Assembly: GCA_039028635.1 (NCBI GenBank)
Contig: JBCCHV010000058.1
Span: forward strand, 1-43,665
Direction: 5' to 3'
DNA from: Acidobacteriota bacterium
Lineage (GTDB): Bacteria; Acidobacteriota; Thermoanaerobaculia; Multivoradales; JBCCEF01
DNA length: 43,665 nt
Below, in pieces: positions 25,082-34,524 of the stretch (within the stretch, counting starts at the first letter, position 1; each line of letters opens with the position of its first letter). The notes below the pieces were generated by a model. That model searched no databases. It saw only the letters and a program-made list of their open reading frames with translations, and was not told where the DNA came from. Both the position numbers and the translations under genes were made by a program.

Positions 25082-26104
25082 TCAGTTCGTTTGCTGGCCC
25101 TCGCTTCGAGGGACCAGCTCTGCGAGTCTGCGCCGAAGCTCGACGAGATCGACCTCGCGGCCGGTGGATTCCAGGGCCGTGGTGAGAATTTCGGCAACTG
25201 CCAGGGCCTGAAGCTGGTTGGGGAGGTGGTCGGTCGGCAGGTGGTGGCGCCGCTGCAGCTCACGCCAGCGTCGTGACGGAGCCAGCGAGGCCGCCACTCG
25301 CAGGCAATCGGCGCAGGGTGACGCGGTGTTTCCCAGGAGGAGTGCCGGAGTCTGCGGGCTGAGCTCGGCGGCGGAAGCGGCGCCGAGGACGATCCAAGCG
25401 AGGACTTCGGGAGGCTCTGATGCCGTCGCAGCGTCCGCCGCGAAGACCGCGAGCCGGAGGTTGCGGCCGTAGACTCCGCCGCCAGTCGCGAGGTCCGCCT
25501 GCCAGGCCTGCAAAACCGCCATCGCGGCTCGCTGCGCGTCGTCCGGCGGGCTCGATACCAGAACGCCGAGGGTCACGGAGTCGTGATTTACCCCAGGGGC
25601 CGGCGCCTCGCCGAGGGTCTTCAAGTAGGCCAGCAGGGCGCGGGCGTCGCCGTGGCTCAGCCGATAGCGCGGCATGGCGACCTGCAGGCGATGGCCGGCC
25701 GGGTCGCGGCCCATGGTGACGGCGCGGATCAGCTTGGGGTCATCGTAGGGCGGGTGGGACCTGCCGTGGGCGGTGCCGGCGGTCCAAGGGCGAGTCAGGG
25801 CCGACCAGCGGAGGTCGCTGGGCCGGACGCCACCCTCGGGGCGACCGCGACCTTCCGGACCGTGGCAGCTGGCGCACGGCAAAGTGGCGGCGGAGAGCTC
25901 GACCCCCTGGCCGGCGGCCTGCCCAGACGGCAAGGTCGGGGGTTCGAGAACGGCGGTCACCGGCCGTCCATCGATTCCGAGGCCCCTCTCATAGAGTCGC
26001 CGCCCGAGCTCGATCTCGTCGGCCTGGCCGGCGATCGCCGGGGCGGTCACCATGGCGGCCACCAGGGCGATCGCTTTGGTCCGGCGTGGCAGGAGGCGAT
26101 TCAT
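25082..26104 (-). CDS. c-type cytochrome fused to a degenerate periplasmic-binding-like domain
   Basis: A 340-aa exported protein with a signal peptide (cleavage near APAIAG, residue 26). It has one haem c site CASCH (77-81) and a distal Met candidate in LQVAMPRYRLSHGDARALLAYLKTLG. From about residue 175, GVLVSSPPDDAQRAAMAVLQ and ATGGGVYGRNLRLAVF resemble the start of the branched-chain amino-acid type periplasmic binding fold, but the domain is short and seems degenerate. It is the last gene of the SCO-MCO-propeller operon and overlaps the propeller stop by 4 bases (ATGA). The likely role is electron acceptor or carrier for the oxidase system; this is inferred. Confidence 0.82.
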   Translation of the reverse strand: MNRLLPRRTKAIALVAAMVTAPAIAGQADEIELGRRLYERGLGIDGRPVTAVLEPPTLPSGQAAGQGVELSAATLPCASCHGPEGRGRPEGGVRPSDLRWSALTRPWTAGTAHGRSHPPYDDPKLIRAVTMGRDPAGHRLQVAMPRYRLSHGDARALLAYLKTLGEAPAPGVNHDSVTLGVLVSSPPDDAQRAAMAVLQAWQADLATGGGVYGRNLRLAVFAADAATASEPPEVLAWIVLGAASAAELSPQTPALLLGNTASPCADCLRVAASLAPSRRWRELQRRHHLPTDHLPNQLQALAVAEILTTALESTGREVDLVELRRRLAELVPRSEGQQTN

Positions 26105-28077
26105 GGCGCCGGCCGGGTCGCTGGCACCTGCAGCCGGGCGAGGGGAGCGGCGTTCGATCCCGCGGCCCGAGACTCGATCCAGACCAGATACTCGCCCGGC
26201 ATGGCGGGGCGAAGGCGCGCCCGGTAGCGCGCCCCGTGCGGCGCCACCAGGGTTGCCGGAATGCGCTGATGCCAGCCGCCGGCGAGACGCTGCACCAGCA
26301 GCACGAGCTCTGGCGCGGCCTCCAGCCGCGCTCCCGCCAGCTCGACGTCGAGCTCGACGCCGCCGCCGCGCAGGCCTCGGACGCTGCCCGCGACCAGCTT
26401 CGCGATCATCGGTGACGAGGCTTCCGGACGCGCCGGATCGGCCTCGACGGTGACGCCAAAGCAGTGAATGACGCGCGGAGCATCGAGGAAGACGGCGAGG
26501 TCGTAGGAGCCAGCCTCGTCGAGTCGCACCACCGTTTCGTAGATGCCCGGCGCGCCCTCGCGCAGACTGCGGTCGACGACCCGCACCGCCAGCGGCCGGC
26601 GACCCTGGGTCGAGAACTCGCCCATCGGGGCCGCCATGCCTTCCATATAGAAGTAGACCGCTTCGTCGTCGGGGTTGGCGATCACCACCGCGTTGGCGCC
26701 CGGCGCCCTGGCGAGGGAGGGGGCGAGCATCGGCACTCCCCGGCGGGCGTAGGGTCGCTGACCGCCGGGAAAGTCGGCGGTCTGGATCGGCTCATGGGCG
26801 TTGCCGGCGGTTTCCAGAGGCACCATCAACACCAGCTCGCTGCCGCGGTGGCGCACGTAGGCGAGCTCGCTGGAGAAGGTCACCTGGTCGGGTTCACCGG
26901 CCATCGGACCGCTCTTGATCAGTCGCCCGCGGGCGGCATCGACGATGTGGAGCAGATTGCTCTGCCGCGACAGCGCGAAGGCCAGTCGGCCCTCGGGAGC
27001 GAAGCGAATCTGGTCGAGCGGCGCGCCGGCGGCCAGGCGATGGCGCAAGTCGGGTCGTCCCTTGGCCATGCCGACGGCCACCAGAGCGCCGTCGGCGTGG
27101 CTGATCCAGGCGCTGCGGGCGAGCGATGACCAGGCGATCGAGGTGGCGCCCCGGCCGGTGGGGAGGCGTCCCAGGATGGCGCGTTGGCGGAGGTCGATGA
27201 CCTGCACCTCGCTCATTCCCTCGGCCATGGCCGGCCGCCGCACGACATAGGCGTGCCGATCGTCCTGATCGAGGACCATGTCGATCGCTGCCATGGGGCT
27301 CTGGTCCGAGTCCTCGAAGGGCAGGGATGCGGCGATCTCGCCGGAACGGCTGTCGATCAGGGTCACGCCGTTGGCATGAAGCGCCCAGACGAAGGCGCCA
27401 TCCCCTTGGGGCAGCAGGCGGGAGACCCCGGGGCCGACCTCGAGCTGGCGCTCGATACGCCAGGTGTCGGTGCGCAGGACCGCCACCTGGCCGGTCTCCG
27501 GCTGGCTGATGTAGAGGCGCCCGGGAAGGCTGGGGTCGCGCTCCATCAGGACCCAATCGGAGCCGCGACTGGCCAGCGAGACGAGGGTCAGCAAGCGGCT
27601 GCCGCCGTAGCCGAACAGCGGATCGACCACGCTCAGGGTGGCGTCGTGGTTGAGGGTCAAGATGTAGTAGGTGTTGAAGTCGACGGCGGCGCGGGAGAGC
27701 AGGCTGCCGGAGAGGTAGTCGGCGACGCGCTCGCCGCAGGCGGGGGTGCCCGCGCCCAGGCGGCGGCCCATCCAGGCGGCGGGCTGGGCGCCGCTCAGGG
27801 GAGTCGCGGCGGCGGTGTCGCGCAGCGACAGCCGCAGGCGAGCCGGTTGCTCCGCGACCAGCTCGCCGGCTGTTGCCGGTGCTGACTCGGAGGCGGGGAT
27901 TCCCGCGAGCTCCACCTCGACGACGATTCCGGCGACGGTGGTCGAGTCCTCGAGCCTCGAGGTCGCGGCCCCTGCTCCAGCCCCTGTCCCAGCCGCGGCC
28001 AGGACGAGCAGCAAGAGCGCGAGCCTTCGCCAAGGGTTGACGGGTCTCGAGGCTGACCTCCCAGCCGCGACGCTCAT
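26101..28077 (-). CDS. Exported beta-propeller protein (YncE/cytochrome d1-like)
   Basis: A 658-aa protein with a signal peptide (MSVAAGRSASRPVNPWRR followed by a Leu/Ala-rich core). Repeating blade-like units such as GQVAVLRTDTWRIERQLEVG, EVQVIDLRQRAILGRLPTG and NLLHIVDAARGRLIKSGPM mark a seven-bladed YVTN/cytochrome d1-type propeller. A C-terminal beta-sandwich (about 520-650) follows. The start at 28077 overlaps the end of the multicopper oxidase gene by 4 bases (ATGA), and the downstream cytochrome gene overlaps its stop likewise, so the three are translationally coupled. No haem-binding CxxCH is present, so it is a binding or scaffold partner rather than a cytochrome. Substrate unknown. 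Confidence 0.8.
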   Translation of the reverse strand: MSVAAGRSASRPVNPWRRLALLLLVLAAAGTGAGAGAATSRLEDSTTVAGIVVEVELAGIPASESAPATAGELVAEQPARLRLSLRDTAAATPLSGAQPAAWMGRRLGAGTPACGERVADYLSGSLLSRAAVDFNTYYILTLNHDATLSVVDPLFGYGGSRLLTLVSLASRGSDWVLMERDPSLPGRLYISQPETGQVAVLRTDTWRIERQLEVGPGVSRLLPQGDGAFVWALHANGVTLIDSRSGEIAASLPFEDSDQSPMAAIDMVLDQDDRHAYVVRRPAMAEGMSEVQVIDLRQRAILGRLPTGRGATSIAWSSLARSAWISHADGALVAVGMAKGRPDLRHRLAAGAPLDQIRFAPEGRLAFALSRQSNLLHIVDAARGRLIKSGPMAGEPDQVTFSSELAYVRHRGSELVLMVPLETAGNAHEPIQTADFPGGQRPYARRGVPMLAPSLARAPGANAVVIANPDDEAVYFYMEGMAAPMGEFSTQGRRPLAVRVVDRSLREGAPGIYETVVRLDEAGSYDLAVFLDAPRVIHCFGVTVEADPARPEASSPMIAKLVAGSVRGLRGGGVELDVELAGARLEAAPELVLLVQRLAGGWHQRIPATLVAPHGARYRARLRPAMPGEYLVWIESRAAGSNAAPLARLQVPATRPAP

Positions 28078-31000
28078 TGGCTCGCCTCCTGCGCCGACGC
28101 GGTTTGAATCGCCGGGCAAGGAATCGCCGTGGTGACCTCGGCCGTGTCCCGGCCGCCGGCGTCGGAGGCGACGCACACCGCGGTGGAATCGCCGAGGTCG
28201 CCGGTCCAGGACCAGGTGCGGGTGGGTCCGGTGGGAGCCTCGAGATCGAGCGTCGCCAGTGGCTCTCCCGAGCAGTCGCTGCCGGCGTAGAGCGACAGGC
28301 GGCTGGCAAAGCGGCGCTCGCCGGGCTGCGATCCCAGGATCGAGCTGTTGCTACCGATGACCGTGGTCAGCGCTCCGTCGGTGGTGTCGGCGGTCACCGC
28401 GCTGAGCACCGTCACGATGTCCCGGTGCTCGTTCGCTGCGACCTCCGGACCGACCCGGAACAGGCCCCAAGCGCCACCGGTGAAGCCATTCGACTGCCAG
28501 CTCCGGTAGAGGTAGTCACCGGGAACGCGGTCCTGTCCACCGGCGCCGTTGTGCCGGGCTCTCCCGGTGCCGGTGCCGACCGGTGCCAAGACGACGTCGA
28601 AGTGCTCGCCGGAGCCGAATCCGCCCTGCGAGCCGAACCACTGCGAGAACGGGTTGTCGCCCAGGGTTTGCGGCACCGGACCCGGCCCGGCGTAGCCGGC
28701 GACGTTGTCGCGGCCAGGCAGCGGCACGTAGGGCTCCTCCTGCCAGCCGTGGCCGTGCAGCACGAAGGTCTGTCCCGTGAAGTTGCCCAGGGGGTGGAGC
28801 AGGCGAAGGCGGTAGGGAGTGCCGGCGTGGGCGGTCAACAAGGTGGTCGAGGGATCCCGCTTCACCTGGGCGCTCGACAACCAGCACTGCTGGTGCGCGA
28901 AGTCCGACAGCAGCAGGCTGCCATAGGGCTGGGGCTCGGTGTCTCCCGGCGCTGCGGGAGCGGTGGTGGTCAGGTCTTGGGCGGCCGGTGGTGCCATGCG
29001 CAGGAGGGGCGTCTCGATGCCGTAGCCCACCGCCGCCACCTGGCCAGAAAAGTTGCCCACGTTGAGGACGTTGAGGGCCTGGTAGCGGTGGTTCTGGTCG
29101 CGGAAGTAGAGCTCCAGGTCGTCCTGGAAGAAGAGCACCCCTTCGCGGTACGGCGGTCCTTGGGCGGGATAGATGGTGGCCTGCAGGCGGGTGTTGGCGT
29201 CCTCCACCCAGCGGGAACCCACAGGCTCGATGATCAATCCTCCAAAGAGGCCCTTGGAGGTCTGGAATAGGGGGTCCGCGGAGAGCAGATTGGCGGCGCC
29301 GAACTCGACCGGCTTGTACTCGCGGGCGAGACCACCGTGTTCGTCGTGGGTCTCGACGTGGCCGGCAAACCAGTACGAGGTGGAGGTCGGTACCGGGCCT
29401 TCGTCGTCGTGGGTTCGGCGAGCCGGAACCGTCTGAACGGGATTGATTCCGGCGTCGTAGCCCGCTCCGACGAGCGGGTCGTAGGTCACCAGCTGGGGAT
29501 GAAGACCGATCCGGGTCGAGGCGGCGAAGCTGCCGGCGCAGAGCTTGCCGAAGCCGTCGAGGGCGGTCGGATCGCTACCGCTCTGGACCGCCAGGAGACG
29601 CTCCCGATAGCCGGCGTCGGTGCACTCCGGGCTGCCCTGCAGGGGATTGACCAGGGGTTGGTCGGTGGGATTGTCGGTGACGAAGGCGGCGGCCTGGGGG
29701 TCGAGATGGTTTTCGAGGGTGACCTCGAGGCAGTCGCCGGCGGCGGCGCGCAGCACCAAGGGCTCGTGCTGTCGCCCTTCTCGGAACTGCCAGCCCTCGG
29801 AGGTTTTCACCACGTCTTCGGCCAGCACGTAGACCACCCCATTGGGAGACTCGAGGGCCGTCCTCAGAGAGTCGGACACGGTGGAGTCGTCGGCCTGGGT
29901 GATCTTGATCTCGAGGTCCACCGGGCTGCGATAGGGGAGGGCTGTGCCCGCCGCGAAGCTCTCGGCGTCGAGGGCCAAGACGCGGTAGCGCCGGGTTCGA
30001 AAGCCGTCCCGCTCGGCGAGGGAGTCGGGGCTGCATACCCAACGACCGGCGGTGTCGATCGCGGTCGGACGATGGCGCTCCGGTGGCGGGTTGTCCGGTA
30101 GCGGGGCGAGGAATTCCTGCCGTTCGCCGTAGGAGCGCAGCAGGCCCCAGCCGCCCTTGCCCTGGGCCTGGACGTTCGAGTCCGTCTGGTAGAGGTAGTC
30201 CACCCGCGGTGCTCCTTGGGCGGCGGGCAGGCGAACGTTGATCTCGAAGTGCTCTGACAGCGACGTCGACTGGGCGGCGCGATAGCCGGAGTTGGCCAGC
30301 GAGGGCTCGAACAACCAGGGCAGGCCGCGCAGGGTGAACTGGTGGTTGAGGAAATGGGCGCCGGTGAGGGTGCGGATTTGCAGCCGGTCGCCGGCATAGG
30401 CTTCGAGCAGCGGCGTCATCGGATCCTGTCCCTCGGCGCCGCCGGTGAGCGGCGGGTACCAGTCCGGCTGGACGTTGAGGGCCGGGTTCTGGCGCTCGAT
30501 CGAGCGATAGGCCTGGGCGTAGTCGCGCGCCGCCGATCGCTCGCCGGTGGCCGGTGGCGGGGCGCCGTCGATGCCGGTCACCCGCGGCGCCAGCGGCTCG
30601 CTGCGGTAGTTGATGCTGTAGGCGCCGAACATGGCGCCGAAGGAGACCGTCTGTGGCCAAGGGCCCACCGGAGCGTTGATCCCGGGGCTGTTGAGGGCGC
30701 GGGGATAGTCGACCCCGTAGTTGAACTTGTTGGCCAGCGAGCTCGGGCCGATGCCCGATCCCAAGACCGGGCCCGGGCAGGTGGGACAGATCTCGTCGAG
30801 GGCCAGCGGATTCGGCGTGCTGACGGCGTTTGCCGGGTAGGCGAGGGTCATGTCCTGGAACTCGAGGGTGAACTCCCGGACGCCGGCGAGGCGCGGTTGT
30901 GAGTCGCCGCCGATCGCTTCGTCGCGGTAGAGGATGTTGGCTCGCCAGCTCGTCGGGCCGCCGTCCAGGGGCCGGGCGGCGTAGGCCTGCTCGCACTCCT

Positions 31001-34000
31001 CCCCCAGGGGATCGAGGCTGCCGCCCATCACTTCCCCGGTCCACGAGTCGACCCACTGGGAGCACTGTGGCTCGATCAGCACGCCGGCATAGAGGCCGGC
31101 CTGCTGGTGGGTCGAGGGCGACAGGTGGTCGTGGGTGAAGACGGTGCGCAGGGTGCGGTCGTCGCCGAAAGTGTCCTCGAGGGGGTCGGCCATCCAACGC
31201 TGTACCGTCGCCATCGCTCCGATCCAGCGGCCGCCGGGGCCGGGACCGAAGAACGGCAAGGGACGCGCCTCAAGCGGGCAGCGGCCGTCTTCTCCCGCCG
31301 TCCGGCCATCGGGGCAAAGGCCTTTCGGGCCGACCCGCAGGCCACCGCCGGCATTGATCGCGGCGATGCGCTCGCGGACCTCGTCCGGGCTGAAGGTGGC
31401 GTCTTCGTAGTTGAAGCCGTTGGCGGCGCCGTCGGAGGAGGTGACGTCGAACTTCACCAGGTGGATGTGCTGGCCGATGATGTCCGTCGGGGTGCGCACC
31501 TGGTAGTCGTCGAGGGCGTACTCGCTCGGCACCAGGTTGGCGTGCCAGAGATCGATGCACTCGCCGGAGTTGGCGCGCATGAAGAGGGGCTCGGGGGCCT
31601 TCTCGCCTGCCAGCGTCGGCTCGACGTCCTGCCACAGGCTGAGCATGCGCTGCTGCGGGAAGTGCCAGCCCTCCTTGGTGAAGACCACGTCCGTTTGGAT
31701 GGCCGCGGCCTTGTAGTGGCGCACCTCGCCGTTCCACTGGTCTTCCCGAGCGCAGGGCTCGGCGTAGGGGGCTCCCGGCGCCGGTGGGCTGCCATTGAGC
31801 CGGAAGGCGGTGCTGGGATCGCAGGTGCCGGAGCTGTCGCAGCTCGGCACGCGGCCGCCCGGAAACAGCTCGCCATGCCACAGCATCGCCAGCTTCTCCG
31901 CCGCTTCGCCTTGCTCGTCGAGGGCCTCCGCCTGAATGTCGAGCAAGATCTTCGAGAAGTCGTGGCGGGTATGGCACTCGCGGAAGGAGTTGCCGGCGGC
32001 ACCGGGGGTGCAGCCATCGATGTCCGCCGGGTCGGTGACCTCGGCGACCTGGCTCTCGGAGCCGATGCGATGGCGCGGTAGCCCGCCGTCGAGGGGCACG
32101 GTGGTGCCGTCTTGCTCGTGCTGCGCCACATCGAGGGGTGGCCGGACGGCGCGTTGCCCGGCGAGGCCCGGGATGAAGAAGGGGAAGCCCGGATTGCCGA
32201 TCTCGGCGGCGGAACCGGCGTTGATCTCGGGCTGACGAGCCTGTGCCCCGATGGTTCCGGCGAGCTCGACCAGCGCCGGGTCGTTGCCGAGAATGTCCCA
32301 GCCTTCGCCCTGGCGCAGCAGGGTCAGCCCGCGCTTGCCGTCCGGTGACAGGGCGACCGGCGCCGGCATCGGGGCCATGGCCAGTCCCGGCAACGGCACG
32401 ATGGCTGGAATCGGCGTGCCGTCGGGGATGGTCGGATCGGGCAGGGCGCGGTTGGGTTCCACCAGGCGCCAGGCGACCTCACCCTCGAGCTGGCGGCAGT
32501 CGTCCGCTGCGAGCGTCTGGCCCTGGTGGACGCACTGCCAGGCGCTCGCCGGGCGACCGCTCTCGGGGTCCATGCGAGTGCCCGCCTCGAAGACGTCGTG
32601 GACTCGCCACATGGCCCACATGCCGGACGCGAAATGAGGATAGAAGTGGCAGTGGAAGATGGCGTCGCCGACGGTCTCGTTGCGGTTCCCGGAGCCGTTG
32701 TAGACCATCTCCAGGGTGTAGGCGGAGCCGGGTGTGATGGTCTGGCTGTCGAGGTAGTGGCTCGCCGCCGCGTTGGGGGTGTGGAGCCACTGATGGGCGT
32801 GCTGATGGTGGACGTGGGCCGCCGCACCGCCGACGCTGGCGATGCGGTACTTCACCGGATCGCCGAGGTACGAGTGGTAGACGTTCGAGGGATCGTCCGG
32901 GAAGCGAATCGCCGGTCCGCCTTCCGCTTCGGTGGCGGCCACGCTGTTCGCCGAATCCGTGCCGAGGGCCGCCGGTTGGGTCGAGACCTGGGCCGGATCG
33001 CCGTTGGGCCAGGAGCTCAGGAAGAACTCTTCGTACTTGCAGCCGACGCAGTCCGCCTGGGGTCCGACCCGCACGCGGTTGGCGAGCAGGCGGGGCCCGA
33101 TCGCGTCCATGCCGTAGTTGATGGCGAAGCTGTCCAGGGAGCCGCGGGCGGAGAAGATGTCCGCCAGGTAGGGGGTGATGTTCCAGGCGGTGGGGCAGGT
33201 CGTCTGGCTGGCGGTCACGACGCCGACCTCGCAGGAGGTTCCGGTGCTGTCGTCGCAGTCGGCCTCCGGCAGGGTGATGGTGGTCAGTCCTTCGCGGTCA
33301 CTGCTCCAGGTGCCCTCGACGCCGACCTCGACGTTGGTGCCGGTGATGCAGGGGAAGGTTTGGGAGGCCGCGGCGAGGGGCTCTTGGTAGAGGGCGGTGA
33401 TCTCCCGGAAGGGGCGCGTACAGCGGCCTTCGGGCGCACCGTTGCCGGTCGCCGCCGGAACCGGAAAGCAGAGCGGATTGTCGGGGTCGTAGGGGAAGTC
33501 CCCGGGCTGGCTCGAGGTCGGGTCCTGGTAGGCCACGATGGCGGTGAGGTCCGTGCCGGTGAGGTTGCCGTCGCGATCGATCATGGCGAGGATCGGCCGG
33601 CCCTCGGCGTCCTCGGCCCAGTAGTCGATGATCGGCTGTCCTCCCGGGGTCAGGCAGAGCTCTCCATCGGCGGTGGCGGTCGGCGGGAAGGGGCAGTCCG
33701 CTCGCCGGTTGGCGGCGAGCAGATCCTGGCGCGTCACCTGGCTGCGGAAGAAGACCGACCCCTGCGGCTCGACGTTGACCATGCCATGGAGGCCGAGGGC
33801 GATCTGTCCGTTGCCGGAGATCAGACCGGCGTTGGCGGCGGTGCTGTGCAGCGGGTAGGCGCCGTCCTGCTCGGCACGGTAGATGTAGACGCGACGTTCC
33901 CCGGGATTCGCCAGGCTGGTGTCGTTGGCGCCCACGAAGCTGGCGTCGGCGTTGATCGCCGCCACCTGGTCATCGCCGTCGCAGGCCGCCACCAGGGAGA

Positions 34001-34502
34001 GACCGAGCACGTGTGCCCCGGCTTGCCGAGTGACCGTCTGGTCCAGCACCGGCTGAAGGCCATAGGCCTGGTTGAACTGCCGCTCATTGGAGGAGGTGTT
34101 GGGTACTTTCGCCAGCAGGTTCTCGAGCTCGATGCGCAGGCAATCCCCTTCGGGAACCCGCAGCACCATCGGGCGGGGGCGTTTGTCTGGCCGCAGCATG
34201 ACCCTGCCGGGCTGAAGTTCGTCTTCGGAGCACTTGGTGCCGGGGACGCAGACGACGTCCGAGCGCAGGGCGAAGATCTGGCCGTCCGGCTGGCTGGCTC
34301 CGAGGCGGTTGTAAAAGAACGGCTGGTCGAGGGCGACGATGTCGGCGTTCACCACCCTCGGGCAGAGGGTGCGCAGCTCGGCGTCGCTGGGGCACGAGGC
34401 GGCTGGCGCCGGCTGCGCGGTCACCATGACGAGGGCGGTGGCGGCGAAGACCATCCGCGCCTGCCGGAAAGTACGGCGGGACGAGCATCGAGTCGAGGTC
34501 AT
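28074..34502 (-). CDS. Giant multicopper oxidase with permuted copper motifs
   Basis: A 2142-aa exported protein (signal peptide ending near AQPAPA, residue 33) made of many cupredoxin-like domains. Near residue 560 lies HVHHQHAHQW, containing HxxHxH, and near 617 HCHFYPHFASGM, the full HCHxxxHxxxxM type 1/type 3 motif. The HxH motifs QHIHLVKFD (about 1010) and FTHDHLSP (about 1122) come later. All four motif classes of a blue multicopper oxidase are thus present, but with the C-terminal pair first. Very large, permuted MCOs are known among bacterial manganese oxidases (MnxG/MofA type), so Mn(II) or another metal is a possible substrate; this is inferred. The 3' third contains further His-rich segments (LHGHGWQ). 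It follows a SCO copper chaperone gene by 22 bases; AAGGA precedes the ATG. Confidence 0.88.
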   Translation of the reverse strand: MTSTRCSSRRTFRQARMVFAATALVMVTAQPAPAASCPSDAELRTLCPRVVNADIVALDQPFFYNRLGASQPDGQIFALRSDVVCVPGTKCSEDELQPGRVMLRPDKRPRPMVLRVPEGDCLRIELENLLAKVPNTSSNERQFNQAYGLQPVLDQTVTRQAGAHVLGLSLVAACDGDDQVAAINADASFVGANDTSLANPGERRVYIYRAEQDGAYPLHSTAANAGLISGNGQIALGLHGMVNVEPQGSVFFRSQVTRQDLLAANRRADCPFPPTATADGELCLTPGGQPIIDYWAEDAEGRPILAMIDRDGNLTGTDLTAIVAYQDPTSSQPGDFPYDPDNPLCFPVPAATGNGAPEGRCTRPFREITALYQEPLAAASQTFPCITGTNVEVGVEGTWSSDREGLTTITLPEADCDDSTGTSCEVGVVTASQTTCPTAWNITPYLADIFSARGSLDSFAINYGMDAIGPRLLANRVRVGPQADCVGCKYEEFFLSSWPNGDPAQVSTQPAALGTDSANSVAATEAEGGPAIRFPDDPSNVYHSYLGDPVKYRIASVGGAAAHVHHQHAHQWLHTPNAAASHYLDSQTITPGSAYTLEMVYNGSGNRNETVGDAIFHCHFYPHFASGMWAMWRVHDVFEAGTRMDPESGRPASAWQCVHQGQTLAADDCRQLEGEVAWRLVEPNRALPDPTIPDGTPIPAIVPLPGLAMAPMPAPVALSPDGKRGLTLLRQGEGWDILGNDPALVELAGTIGAQARQPEINAGSAAEIGNPGFPFFIPGLAGQRAVRPPLDVAQHEQDGTTVPLDGGLPRHRIGSESQVAEVTDPADIDGCTPGAAGNSFRECHTRHDFSKILLDIQAEALDEQGEAAEKLAMLWHGELFPGGRVPSCDSSGTCDPSTAFRLNGSPPAPGAPYAEPCAREDQWNGEVRHYKAAAIQTDVVFTKEGWHFPQQRMLSLWQDVEPTLAGEKAPEPLFMRANSGECIDLWHANLVPSEYALDDYQVRTPTDIIGQHIHLVKFDVTSSDGAANGFNYEDATFSPDEVRERIAAINAGGGLRVGPKGLCPDGRTAGEDGRCPLEARPLPFFGPGPGGRWIGAMATVQRWMADPLEDTFGDDRTLRTVFTHDHLSPSTHQQAGLYAGVLIEPQCSQWVDSWTGEVMGGSLDPLGEECEQAYAARPLDGGPTSWRANILYRDEAIGGDSQPRLAGVREFTLEFQDMTLAYPANAVSTPNPLALDEICPTCPGPVLGSGIGPSSLANKFNYGVDYPRALNSPGINAPVGPWPQTVSFGAMFGAYSINYRSEPLAPRVTGIDGAPPPATGERSAARDYAQAYRSIERQNPALNVQPDWYPPLTGGAEGQDPMTPLLEAYAGDRLQIRTLTGAHFLNHQFTLRGLPWLFEPSLANSGYRAAQSTSLSEHFEINVRLPAAQGAPRVDYLYQTDSNVQAQGKGGWGLLRSYGERQEFLAPLPDNPPPERHRPTAIDTAGRWVCSPDSLAERDGFRTRRYRVLALDAESFAAGTALPYRSPVDLEIKITQADDSTVSDSLRTALESPNGVVYVLAEDVVKTSEGWQFREGRQHEPLVLRAAAGDCLEVTLENHLDPQAAAFVTDNPTDQPLVNPLQGSPECTDAGYRERLLAVQSGSDPTALDGFGKLCAGSFAASTRIGLHPQLVTYDPLVGAGYDAGINPVQTVPARRTHDDEGPVPTSTSYWFAGHVETHDEHGGLAREYKPVEFGAANLLSADPLFQTSKGLFGGLIIEPVGSRWVEDANTRLQATIYPAQGPPYREGVLFFQDDLELYFRDQNHRYQALNVLNVGNFSGQVAAVGYGIETPLLRMAPPAAQDLTTTAPAAPGDTEPQPYGSLLLSDFAHQQCWLSSAQVKRDPSTTLLTAHAGTPYRLRLLHPLGNFTGQTFVLHGHGWQEEPYVPLPGRDNVAGYAGPGPVPQTLGDNPFSQWFGSQGGFGSGEHFDVVLAPVGTGTGRARHNGAGGQDRVPGDYLYRSWQSNGFTGGAWGLFRVGPEVAANEHRDIVTVLSAVTADTTDGALTTVIGSNSSILGSQPGERRFASRLSLYAGSDCSGEPLATLDLEAPTGPTRTWSWTGDLGDSTAVCVASDAGGRDTAEVTTAIPCPAIQTASAQEASQ

Positions 34503-34524
34503 GTCGATTGTCCTTATCCTGGGC

